Shown: one piece after another, positions 1-7,918 of the stretch
Numbering within the stretch: position 1 is the stretch's first letter
Layout of the letters: every line of letters begins with the position of its first letter
DNA from: Stramenopiles sp. TOSAG23-3
Taxonomy: Eukaryota > Sar
Direction: 5' to 3'
DNA length: 19,392 bases
Assembly: GCA_900128585.1 (NCBI GenBank)
Contig: LT642402.1
Coordinates: forward strand, 1-19,392
Position numbers and translations under genes: made by a program
The notes under the pieces: model-generated
Told to the model about the DNA's origin: nothing
Database searches by the model: none
Seen by the model: the letters and a program-made list of their open reading frames with translations, nothing else

Positions 1-229
1 AGAGGTGTGTCAAGTGTTCTAGGGAATCCACTCAGTTGCTTTCTGAACACAGTGTCTATCTCTCTAGCACTCTTTTCTTCATATTCTTTTCTTTCTAATA
101 CATTATTACAATATATTATACATAGTATATATATTGATGATCATTAAAAGAAGAGAAGGGGAAGAAGAAGCAAGAAGAAGAAGAGAGAAAATAATATAAT
201 TTAATAATAAACTTCGTGGTACTTATATA

Positions 230-398
230 AGAAGAAAGAAGAAGAAGAAGAAAGAAGAAGAAGAAGAAGAAGAAGAAGAAAGAAGAAAGAAGAAAGAAGG
301 AGAGAAGAAGAAGAAAGAAGAAGAAAGACAAAGAAAGAAGAAGAAAGAAAAAAGAAAGACAAAGAAAGAAAACGAAAGAAGAAAAGAAGAAGAAAAGA
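230..398. repeat. (GAA)n/(GAAA)n purine tract
   Basis: About 170 bases are almost purely purine on the + strand, an imperfect mixture of GAA and GAAA units. A shorter purine patch lies at 147-190. This is a polypurine microsatellite. Translated either way it gives Lys/Glu/Arg or Phe/Ser/Leu low-complexity peptides, which should not be called genes. Confidence 0.95.
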
Positions 399-614
399 TC
401 ATCATTCATTCATCTCTTTTTTTTTTTAAATATGTTGTAATTAGAGCTATAATACAAGAGGATACCACCAAATAATACGCAAGTGGATGGATACGATGTG
501 ATAGTAGTCTAACAATTACAAATATATAAAATAAATAGGAATAATAACATATATATTACACAGCAATAACCAAGGTTGTGTCAATCTTTTTCGCCTCCGT
601 GTGCAACAGTACAT

Positions 615-635
615 TACGAGGAGTTACTCCTCGTA
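615..635. repeat. 10-bp perfect inverted repeat (palindrome)
   Basis: The arms are tacgaggagt and actcctcgta, exact reverse complements separated by one base. Folded, they give a nine-pair stem with a three-base loop. It lies in AT-rich spacer about 370 bases before the SAPS-like start. It could be a 3' element of an upstream gene, a protein-binding site, or chance. Confidence 0.85.
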
Positions 636-1003
636 TGCTTTATGTTATAATACAATATAGAAGATCAGAAGAAAAAAAGAAAACAACAAGAAAAAGTGTG
701 ATCAAATCCCCATAAATTCCTTAAATGTTACCAATATTACCAAGTATTAAGGCAAGAAATCCTACACTATTGGTGGGGCGAAAAATGATCTAGCTGAAAA
801 CACAAAGAAGGGGCATGAAAAGAAAGGGGGGAAAAGTTAAATTTGACAATAGACACTACGACTTTCTTTTGAATCAGTGGAATCTGGAATTGTTTCCGGA
901 ATTTTAGGAGCTTTTCTTTCCTTTCGTGGTTTCGCTGTCCTTTTTTTTTTTTGAAATCGGTGTCTTCTTTCCTCGGGCCGGGAGGTGACGACGGGCGAGA
1001 CTC

Positions 1004-2599
1004 ATGGCTTCGTTGGTCAGCGGCGAGCCGTCGCCGGAGAAAATGGTGCATTCATGGTTGCGCTTGAGGGTGCCCCAGCTGACGGCAGAAATGATGGAAT
1101 TTCTTGGAAAGGACAAGGGTTGGAAGACGTTGTTGAAGTATGTCGTCAGACCAGAAACGTCGAGAGAAAAACAAGTCCCCGATGGGTTCGTCGAGGAGTC
1201 TGTGAAATACTCGTACAAGGCGACGATGCTCCTGGCGGGCGACGGGGTGGACCACGGGGACTCTTTCGTTCCTTCGTTTCGAGACGTTGACAAAGACTTT
1301 GTTGAAATGGTTGTAGATGGCTTTAGCAATGGATTTCCGGTATGCATGCCGCACCTTTGCCTAATCATTAGGCGACTGCTGGAAAAGAAAGCGGGTGGCT
1401 TCAATATCGGACTGCTTGACTTGCTTTCAGACGACGACGGCGTGCTGCTGAAGCGGTTGTTTATGAAGGGACTGTTCCCCAATATCCATGTTGGGTGTGT
1501 AAATAATTTAATGGTCGACCTCATGTGCATTCCTCAGCCCGTCGGTTTTGTCAGCCATACGAATGATCCTGGAGATTTTTTGTGTAGACCAAGTAATATC
1601 GTGAAATTGGACCGGTCGTTAGCCAGCATGGACATTCTGTCGTCGTTCCTTCGTCTCTTGGACGACCCGGGCGCCTTCGACCCGTTCCGGGCGTCCGTAG
1701 CCGTGGAGACGCTCAAACAATTTTTAGAGCGCTTGTCAAAGTCCCCCCACCACGATAGCATGGTGCAGTACATCGAACAAAACACCCAAGGGGTAGTCAA
1801 CCAAGTTCTCCGAGTCTTCTTCAGGGCAATGGAAAAGGTTGAAGCTGGCGTCGACGCTCTCCTGGAAAAAGAGCGCGCCACCGTCGCTTTGGAGTTCTTA
1901 AATGGTTTTGCCCGGCACGTGTTTCCCCGGAACGTCGAGGGGTTCAAAAACCAACCGTACCGGTCGTTTACGACTAATGTAGCCCCACTTGTAGACAACA
2001 ACTTGAGGCGCATTTGTGGAAAGCTTTTGGATTCGCTTTTGCCGCACGTGACAGAGCTTTCCAAAGCTGTATTTTCTCGGGCCCAACCCCGTGGGCGGCC
2101 AGTAAAGCACACGGCTTACACCGTTTGCGACCCATTCACCTATTACAGGATGCAACAGTTGACCATTTTGTTAGCAATTTTGACAGAAAGCGTTGCGGTA
2201 GGCTGCAGCGACGATGTCCTGGACTCTTTGCCGACGGGTGGCTTTAGCCAAATGTGCCACTGGTGTTTTTATTACTCCCATAGCAACATGTACCACCACC
2301 TCTACCTGCAGTTCCTTGACGTCATTTTGTCTACTAACTACGAGCGGTTCGCTTTGATGGTGATTCAGCCGCCGGGCCACGTTTTGGAATCTCCCGATGC
2401 GGAGGACTTTGTGACCCTCGGAGTCGACGACTATTTGGAAGGCAAAGCGAACAAAAGTAACGTAGGATTTACCCTTTTAGCACTCGGGTGTGTGTACCAG
2501 CACCGTCAGCAACATCTGGAGGCCCACCCCAAGTGGAACGAACTTGGTGAATCGGGCAGGGAACGAGTCCTGAAATTCAAAGAGCAACCAGGTTCTTGA
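1004..2599 (+). CDS. SAPS-like protein (PP6/Sit4 phosphatase regulatory subunit family), putative
   Basis: The protein has 531 aa and is almost entirely helical and Leu-rich, without signal peptide or membrane segments. Its first 250 residues follow the order of the SAPS (SIT4-associated protein) fold: a block FLGKDKGWKTLLKYVVRP near residue 33, a DKDF..MVVDGF helix near 95, a helix pair around LLDLLSDDD, then a region like the MDLLLRL segment and a stretch of ASVAVETLKQFLERL type. SAPS proteins are scaffolds that bind the PP6/Sit4 phosphatase catalytic subunit and guide it to substrates in the cytoplasm. At 531 aa it is shorter than typical SAPS proteins and lacks the long acidic C-terminal tail. 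The start ATG has C at -3; an in-frame ATG at 1043 has A at -3 and could be used instead. No intron is needed. Assignment rests on pattern memory, not alignment; a generic HEAT/ARM-like repeat protein is the alternative. Confidence 0.6.
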   Translation: MASLVSGEPSPEKMVHSWLRLRVPQLTAEMMEFLGKDKGWKTLLKYVVRPETSREKQVPDGFVEESVKYSYKATMLLAGDGVDHGDSFVPSFRDVDKDFVEMVVDGFSNGFPVCMPHLCLIIRRLLEKKAGGFNIGLLDLLSDDDGVLLKRLFMKGLFPNIHVGCVNNLMVDLMCIPQPVGFVSHTNDPGDFLCRPSNIVKLDRSLASMDILSSFLRLLDDPGAFDPFRASVAVETLKQFLERLSKSPHHDSMVQYIEQNTQGVVNQVLRVFFRAMEKVEAGVDALLEKERATVALEFLNGFARHVFPRNVEGFKNQPYRSFTTNVAPLVDNNLRRICGKLLDSLLPHVTELSKAVFSRAQPRGRPVKHTAYTVCDPFTYYRMQQLTILLAILTESVAVGCSDDVLDSLPTGGFSQMCHWCFYYSHSNMYHHLYLQFLDVILSTNYERFALMVIQPPGHVLESPDAEDFVTLGVDDYLEGKANKSNVGFTLLALGCVYQHRQQHLEAHPKWNELGESGRERVLKFKEQPGS

Positions 2600-2778
2600 A
2601 CGCAGAGGGGGTTTAGGAAAAACCAAGATTATTATTACGTTTTGGGGGAGAGTTAAAAGAAAAAAAACTAGTTTCTCTCGGTTTATCTCAATCTACCGCG
2701 AAAGCGAATCTGCTCCTTTTGTCAATAATCTATCAATCTTTAAAGTTAATATTAAAGTTTTTATTTAAAATGAGAGTC

Positions 2779-2814
2779 TTAAAACATATACTCTAATACA
2801 ATTTGTTTTTTAAA
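2779..2814 (+). repeat. Dispersed short repeat, copy 1
   Basis: This 36-base AT-rich sequence recurs at 4561-4594 with only small indels. The shared core is ttaaaacata, then ctcta, then tacaatttt-like, ending gttttttaaa. Both copies have the same orientation and lie outside genes. No family is recognised. Confidence 0.65.
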
Positions 2815-2897
2815 TAAACTGGTGCCACACACAATCCCAAATGTTTCCATTTTGATTAAAAAAACAAAATATTATTTTTTTTTTTTTAAATTATTAT

Positions 2898-2913
2898 ATA
2901 CTACCGGTAGTAT
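2898..2913. repeat. 16-nt perfect palindrome centred on ACCGGT
   Basis: The sequence atactaccggtagtat is its own reverse complement. Its TACCGGTA core recurs at 11712-11719 and 11732-11739, also in 3' spacer. Function unknown. Confidence 0.85.
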
Positions 2914-3025
2914 GCCCCAAAATATAAAAAAAGAGACAGAAAAGCTAACTCGGTAATTCTTAAAAATGTTTTCTCCACTTAAAATCTTAAAATACTACGA
3001 CACGAGTAAATATTAATTGCACCCC

Positions 3026-3042
3026 TGGAGTATTTAACTCCA
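3026..3042 (-). promoter_or_regulatory. Hairpin just after the stop codon (possible 3'-end element)
   Basis: The arms tggagt and actcca flank a five-base loop and begin four bases after the stop of the basic protein gene on the minus strand. Similar GAG/CTC stem-loops lie 3' of two other minus-strand genes in the window. Short stem, so chance is possible. Confidence 0.4.
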
Positions 3043-3046
3043 ATTT

Positions 3047-3957
3047 TTAGTGGGCAGGTTTCCCTCTCTTCCGCCTGCGACGTTCTTCGTCGCTCAGCAG
3101 ACATTTCGGCTTTTTCATACGCTTCATTACAACGTTGGGAAGGTGCATGGACTCTTGGTACCGTAACGATTTCCATATATTTTTTCTAGTTTCTAATATC
3201 AAAGCTTCGTTCTGTAAAATCTTTGACGATCGCTTAGTTGAGGGGCGAATGTACGCATTGAAAGATCCCCCTAGCGCAGAGTTGTAGTCAAACTTATCAT
3301 TTATCATGTTTCTTCTTAATTGTGGCATTTTCAACGACGGGAAGTACCCCCGCTTTCTGCCGTAAGTTCCAGCTTTCACAGACGACGATCCAAACTCGTA
3401 GTTCTTTGGTCTCCATCGTTTCATCCAATCTTCATGGCTTACCGTCTGACAAATACTTCGCGGCGCAGTTGTAAACGGGACAGCAATCGGACTATGGGAA
3501 TAGTGTCTATATTTGGACGGGGTGCAAGGCTTTGGATACGCTTGAGATTTCCTGTCTGGTACGACTGCGGAACAAATTTATCATCGTTTGGAATTGGCGC
3601 GGAAAAGGATACGGACTTACGATTGGGTGACAAAAAAGGCATGCTGCTATTCAAGTTAGACGTCGATGCCCGCTTGAACTGGTCCAAACTCAGTGGCGCC
3701 CCGCTAGTCATGAGTCCAGGAGATGATTGGGACCCTGCCATTCTTCTACGCTTTGCTCCCATTTCAGGGGTTTTCATGCCGCTGAGAACAATCTTTTTCT
3801 CTGTCCAGGGCAACGGGAACACCTGGTCCGGCACCGCACGGCCAACCACCTCTTTCCCGTCTACAATAAACCGTCGCCGGTCGCGCTTGACCTGTCTCTT
3901 GTTCCGAAACATATATGTTTGAGCCCATTGCGACTCAATAATCTGAATGTCGGCCAT
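3047..3957 (-). CDS. Basic hypothetical protein, two exons
   Basis: The coding sequence is best read as exon 1 (3957 to 3621) joined to exon 2 (3564 to 3047), giving 284 aa. Unspliced, the first frame stops at 3439 and a second frame, open from about 3580, carries on to 3047. A consensus GTAAGT donor and CAG acceptor enclose 56 bases (56 = 2 mod 3), exactly the shift needed. The joined frame runs Ser-Pro-Asn then Leu-Val-Pro-Asp-Arg and continues through SHEDWMKRWRPKNYEFG. The product is rich in Lys/Arg (RNKRQVKRDRRR near residue 18; RRRRKRGK at the end), with a Ser/Pro-rich middle and no membrane segment or recognisable domain. A nuclear or nucleic-acid-binding role is only a guess from the basic composition. 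The ATG has purine at -3. I do not recognise the family. Confidence 0.7.
3565..3620 (-). other. Spliceosomal intron, 56 nt (predicted)
   Basis: On the minus strand it begins GTAAGT at 3620 and ends TTCCGCAG at 3565. Removing it joins two frames that otherwise fail. A second in-frame acceptor nine bases further on (3556) is possible and would drop three residues. Confidence 0.75.
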
Positions 3958-4560
3958 GATTCAATAGAACCCGGACCGGTAAGGACGAACAAACGCTTTT
4001 TTCTGTCAGACTATAGATTATACATTATGATAAATGCAAAAAGTGAATTGAATTAGTATAGTAAGTGCGAAAAAAGTATAATAGTCTGTATGCATTATAA
4101 TGAATGAAATATTTATTAGTTCTAAATAAAAAATACCAACAAGCATATATAAATAAAAAAGTGTCAAAAATATATAATTTAAAAAACATGAGGAGAAGAA
4201 GAAGAAGATGTGAGAAGAAAGAATCGGTATGTTTATAATTTAAAATATAATAGTCTACCACCGACCATCTCCTCATTTATTATATTCACAAAAAAAAAAA
4301 GAAAGGAATATATATTTTATTATTATTACAACCAAACACCACCACACCACCAACAACAAAAAAACAAAAAAACAAAATTTTAAAATTATTAAAAAAAAAA
4401 AACGGATGATCAATCAACAAATCAACAACAACAAATAATATCACAATATGACGACACCAAATAGTCGTCCTCCAGCAAAATACGAAAAATAGCAATAAAG
4501 AAAAATAATGAAATAGAGAATCCTGAAGAAAGAAAGGTGTGAAGAGGTGAAAAATACAAT

Positions 4561-4594
4561 TTAAAACATACTCTATACAATTTTGTTTTTTAAA
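4561..4594 (+). repeat. Dispersed short repeat, copy 2
   Basis: This 34-base sequence matches copy 1 at 2779-2814 apart from a missing TA, one missing A and one extra T. It immediately precedes the GC-richer island. Confidence 0.65.
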
Positions 4595-4629
4595 GCTCAA
4601 TCAATCTAATACTCCGGATTGTTTTTTAA

Positions 4630-4840
4630 TGATCGCTTTTGCAACGTAGCTAAGGCGTCTCCCTATATCAAGATCATTCACGTCTTTCTGTCAATGGGGG
4701 ATGGGCCCGTCAACCCCATATTGCGAGCGTGGCGCGATAGATTTCCGGAACGTAGCAGCAAACGACATTTCGTGGTTCCGTGGTTCCTTTTTCCAACATG
4801 GGCGCATTCCCGCACGCCTTTTTCACACCTTGCAACATCA
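4630..4840. other. GC-richer structured island of unknown nature (possible ncRNA)
   Basis: About 210 bases stand out from the surrounding AT-rich spacer. They contain a potential hairpin (arms caatgggg near 4693 and ccccatattg near 4714), a repeated aacgtagc (near 4643 and 4749), a tandem cgtggttc (near 4770) and a palindrome ttccggaa at 4743. A box-A-like tagctaaggcg lies near 4647, but I find no proper B box or tRNA fold. Open frames on both strands cross it (for example 4678-4866 on the minus strand), but none looks like a known protein. It may be a non-coding RNA, a decayed gene or a regulatory block. Confidence 0.35.
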
Positions 4841-4911
4841 ATTAAATTTAAAAAACTTTCAATCACGAAAATTATTTTTATTATGTTTCATAGGTAAAAT
4901 TATGTACGGGG

Positions 4912-4926
4912 GAGTAAAAAATACTC
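4912..4926 (-). promoter_or_regulatory. Hairpin 3' of the secreted-protein gene
   Basis: The arms gagta and tactc flank a five-A loop and lie 18 bases beyond the stop on the minus strand. Compare 3026-3042 and 13124-13138. Confidence 0.35.
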
Positions 4927-4944
4927 TGGGTGCGGTCGATTTTA

Positions 4945-6258
4945 CTACTTGTTCCTCAATTCAAACTCCGCTTCGGCGCTCGCCTTGGCGTGCTTCTGCC
5001 ACGTATTGGTAATCAACTTCTTCGCCTTTTCCCTATTAGAAGTTGCTAACACTTCTTTCGTGGCGACGTCATCAAATTTAGGCGCTGGAGGTTTTCGTAC
5101 CCCGCCTGCTTTGTCGGCCGCTATCGTGTCCTTGTTTGCAAGGGTGTTTTTTACTACCATCAAGCGTTCCATAATAGATTCCTCCGTACGGGCAACGTGC
5201 TTGATTTGGTCCAAACGGTCCTTGCGTTGCGTTTCGAACCATGATTTTCGTGTTTGGCACTCGCTCTTCCACGCTTCCAAATCAGCTTTGGTCATGTCTA
5301 CGTCTTCCTTTGTGACGGAGTGGGGCACGCCCACCATGGAGTGGTTCCCCTTCTTGCTGCTTCCGTCAAGTCCGAATTTTTTGCCGTCGGGCGAGAAGCC
5401 TAGCTCCCGCATCTCTTTCGCAATGCTTGTGCTGGTTGCGTTGATCTTCTTCTGGAGGTGTTCCAGGCGTTCCTTGGACGCGTCCCGCGTCGTGTGCGAC
5501 TCCTCGTACGAAACGTACGCGGCTTCTTCGATGGAGTGCTCCCGTGCCTGCTCTCGGTCGAACTGCGACAGTAATTCAGAAAGGGTGCTGTGGACTTTGT
5601 GCGCGTCTGGCGACTCCCACTCTAATGTATCCTTGTCGCCGCCCACTTCGAGCAACGAGGCCCCCTCTTTGGGCTCTTCCTTGGCCTGCGCAAAATGCTT
5701 CTCCATAACGGACACCATGCTTTCTAACACGCGACCGTACTGGTTGTACCGAGACTGATGCTCGACGAACTGGGAGTGGGCGGCGTCGCGGACGTTGGCG
5801 CTCAGGGAGTAGGTCTCCATGTCCGCCGTGTAGCCCTCGTTCAACCGCTTCGCCAGCTGCTGCGTGCTCTTGTACTGGATCCAAAGCCTGTCCCCCTTGC
5901 GCTTCTTCATCATGCGATCAAGTTTGTGCGCCGCGTTGGCGGCCTTGGTGGCCAGGTCTTTGTTGCCTTTGCTTTCGCTGTCGTCGCCGGCACCTAACTT
6001 GGCCTTCAACGTGGCGACCTTGTCTACCAAGGCGCGCTCGCGGCGTTGGCAGTGGGCTTCCGAAGAAGTTTCCCGTGCAGACGCAGACGCGTCGGCGCGC
6101 TCCAAGTTATCTTTAACCACTTTCAAAAGGTCTAGAATGTTGTTGGCGGGCGTCCCCGCCTCCGTTGCTGCACGAACTTGTTCAGAAACGGATACAGCGT
6201 CCAGGGACGCGGCACTAAGCCCTAACGCGCATACCGTAAGAATCCAACTAGACTTCAT
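4945..6258 (-). CDS. Secreted coiled-coil protein, hypothetical
   Basis: The 437-aa product begins with a clear signal peptide (Lys-Ser then a hydrophobic core ILTVCALGLSAA, probable cleavage around residues 18-23). The rest is hydrophilic, helical and rich in Glu, Lys, Ala and Ser, with long stretches expected to form coiled coils (about 35-105, 120-190, 225-290, 315-370). There is no transmembrane anchor and no KDEL-type retention signal (end FELRNK), so secretion or delivery to an endomembrane compartment is likely. Alveolates encode many proteins of this style: signal peptide, a segment of the type TP..ILDLL, then charged coiled coils. That resemblance is an impression, not a family assignment. 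The ATG has A at -3. The gene is intronless and divergent from CFAP57 across a 1.66-kb spacer. Function unknown. Confidence 0.8.
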   Translation of the reverse strand: MKSSWILTVCALGLSAASLDAVSVSEQVRAATEAGTPANNILDLLKVVKDNLERADASASARETSSEAHCQRRERALVDKVATLKAKLGAGDDSESKGNKDLATKAANAAHKLDRMMKKRKGDRLWIQYKSTQQLAKRLNEGYTADMETYSLSANVRDAAHSQFVEHQSRYNQYGRVLESMVSVMEKHFAQAKEEPKEGASLLEVGGDKDTLEWESPDAHKVHSTLSELLSQFDREQAREHSIEEAAYVSYEESHTTRDASKERLEHLQKKINATSTSIAKEMRELGFSPDGKKFGLDGSSKKGNHSMVGVPHSVTKEDVDMTKADLEAWKSECQTRKSWFETQRKDRLDQIKHVARTEESIMERLMVVKNTLANKDTIAADKAGGVRKPPAPKFDDVATKEVLATSNREKAKKLITNTWQKHAKASAEAEFELRNK

Positions 6259-6422
6259 CGTTTTACTACAACACTGTTACTATGCACAATAAGTAGAGGG
6301 ATCCAAGAACCAAACAGACGAGGACGCTATTTTCTTTCTTAATATATAATAATAAAAAGAAAAGACAAACAACCAGAACCGTCAGTTGAGTCAACAGAAC
6401 GAGAAACACTTGACGAAGTATG

Positions 6423-6518
6423 ACGTTCCGTTTCGTTTCGTTTCCTTCCTTCCTTTTTCAACTTGTTGGCCTTTCCCCTTTCTTTCTTTCTTTCTTTCTT
6501 TCTTTTCTTTTCTTTCTT
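6423..6518. repeat. TTTCG and CTTT microsatellite
   Basis: TTTCG-like units (about 6423-6445) are followed by a run of CTTT units (about 6471-6518). On the strand of the secreted-protein gene this is a purine GAAA tract about 220 bases upstream of its start. Confidence 0.9.
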
Positions 6519-6635
6519 GCTTAATATACTCCTTGGATTCCAATGAAATTGTAAAAATAAGAGAGTAATAAAAATTGTATTCAAGCGACCTTTTATATAG
6601 ATAATAATTATAGTTTTATTATTATAAATATATCG

Positions 6636-6740
6636 CTATGATATATACTTATTATAACATTAGAATACAATTATAAATAGGTAATATATATCATCTGGAT
6701 TGTACTTTCATAGGATAATAATAAGTATAATATATCATAG
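6636..6740. repeat. Imperfect AT-rich inverted repeat
   Basis: The left arm ctatgatatatacttattat (6636-6655) is the reverse complement of 6718-6740 apart from a three-base insertion in the right arm; the loop is about 62 bases. No flanking target-site duplication is evident, so a mobile-element origin is unsupported. Confidence 0.6.
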
Positions 6741-7377
6741 TATACATCCCCCCCACTTTTTTAGTTAAAAAATGAATTTGATCTCCTACGACGACACCTC
6801 AGAATTCAGAATCTATTTCTACTTTCTATTGGTTTGGTGTACATTAATAATGTAATCTCCATTACGTACTTGTTATGTATTTAGATTACCTGAAACTGAA
6901 ACACCTTTTCTTTTTTTTTATACTTTGAAAATATTATTGATTTTGTATTTTGTATAACACTTTTAAGATCTGTGTTTGTGTTTGTTTGTGTTAGATTTAG
7001 TTAGAGATTTAGACCGACTACTTCCAACACACTTTCTTTGTTCTACTTAAATGAATGATACATGTAGTGTAATCATAGCCTTTAATGATTCTCGTATAAT
7101 GATATAATTCAGTATACTTAATGAGTTATATTTGTATTGTAATTATAGATAATATTTTTAATATTGTATGAATTACATAATTGTTATATATAGGAATAAA
7201 TACAATTTTATATACTTGAATAAATAATAGATTACATGATTTTTTCTTTTTCTGTGCGTTTTTTCCACCGTTAAACTTGTTCGGTTATACTGTCCATAGA
7301 TAACATCTATACAGCATTGTCAAAAATGAAATCTTCCATCCTTTCTTCTTTGATTGAGTTCAAAGCTAAGAGCTTTG

Positions 7378-7398
7378 CTTTCTTTCTTTCTTTCTTTC
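7378..7398. repeat. CTTT microsatellite
   Basis: About five tandem CTTT units lie in the divergent spacer upstream of CFAP57. Confidence 0.9.
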
Positions 7399-7918
7399 CG
7401 TTAATTTAATTAGTGTTGTGTTTATGTTAAAAAATGACAGAAAACATTCTTTCTTTCTACCCCAACACCTCTTATGTAATACATCTAAGGGAAGTAGATT
7501 GTTTTACACTGAATCAATTGAATCATTTAAATTAAAAATAACTATAATTACAATGTGTAAATAATATAATATTTAAATTATATTTAAATACTAATCCTTA
7601 ATAAGAAAAAAGTGTGTTTTTTTTTAATAATTATTTTTTTATTTTTTATTTAGCAGAAGATGTACTGATGATAATAGGTAGTCGTAGGAAGAAGAAGTAA
7701 TATAAAAGTAGTAATCCATTTTCCCAAATTTCCAATTTCTTCAAGACAGTAGACAAGAAAGATAAATTGAATGATTCAACAAAGAAATGTTTTTAATGTT
7801 TCTGACGAATAGATTAATGAGCCAGGAAGTATATTTCTAACTGAGATTAGTTATTTGCGTTTTGAGGGAAGAAGAACACGAACGTATATATATATAACAT
7901 ACTTGCGAATAGGACGCC

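Larger units (their letters stand above)
1..1003. other. AT-rich spacer upstream of the SAPS-like gene
   Basis: I see no credible gene in this stretch. The reading frames that cross it are low-complexity Phe/Ser/Leu runs produced by the GAA/TTC tract, or antisense shadows of the next gene. It holds the purine tract and the palindrome listed separately. The last 100 bases before the SAPS-like start become GC-richer and probably contain the promoter and 5' UTR. The first 80 bases could be the 3' flank of a gene outside the window. Confidence 0.7.
2600..3046. other. AT-rich spacer between convergent genes
   Basis: This 447-base spacer lies between the stops of the SAPS-like gene (+) and the basic protein gene (-), so it carries both 3' ends. 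It contains a dispersed 36-base repeat (2779-2814), a 16-base palindrome (2898-2913), a T-run near 2874-2887 and a hairpin directly after the minus-strand stop (3026-3042). There is no gene candidate. Confidence 0.75.
3958..4944. other. AT-rich spacer with low-complexity runs and a GC-richer island
   Basis: From 3958 to about 4620 the sequence is AT-rich, with GAA-like purine patches (4190-4225), CCA/CAA runs (4326-4375) and A-runs. A repeat copy sits at 4561-4594. From about 4630 to 4840 the composition shifts to balanced GC, described separately. Reading frames here look like low-complexity or unsupported peptides. Confidence 0.65.
6259..7918. other. Long AT-rich divergent spacer
   Basis: These 1.66 kb separate the divergent starts of the secreted-protein gene (-) and CFAP57 (+) and should hold both promoters. 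I see simple repeats (TTTCG and CTTT units near 6423-6518, CTTT at 7378-7398), an imperfect inverted repeat (6636-6655 with 6718-6740), a small hairpin at 7361-7377 (caaagct/agctttg) and AT-rich low-complexity DNA. There is no gene candidate on either strand and no tRNA. Confidence 0.75.

Noticed and set aside
116-409. Phe/Ser/Leu-rich minus-strand frames at the left end
   Set aside because: Antisense translation of the purine microsatellite, not a hydrophobic protein gene.
904-2112. Several minus-strand frames over the SAPS-like gene
   Set aside because: They are antisense shadows of a longer plus-strand frame with protein-like composition.
3047-3957. Programmed frameshift or pseudogene
   Set aside because: A consensus 56-nt intron explains the frame change exactly and more simply.
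4630-4840. tRNA, U2, U3 or SRP RNA gene in the island
   Set aside because: Only isolated motif resemblances; no B box, no U2 branch-site pairing sequence, no ordered U3 C/D boxes, and the SRP-like loop lacks its pairing partner.
4619-5012. Two plus-strand frames over the GC-richer island
   Set aside because: One begins at a TTG, both run into AT-rich DNA or the antisense of the next gene, and neither resembles a known protein.
6636-6740. Miniature inverted-repeat transposable element
   Set aside because: No target-site duplication, no second copy, and the arms are low-complexity AT sequence.
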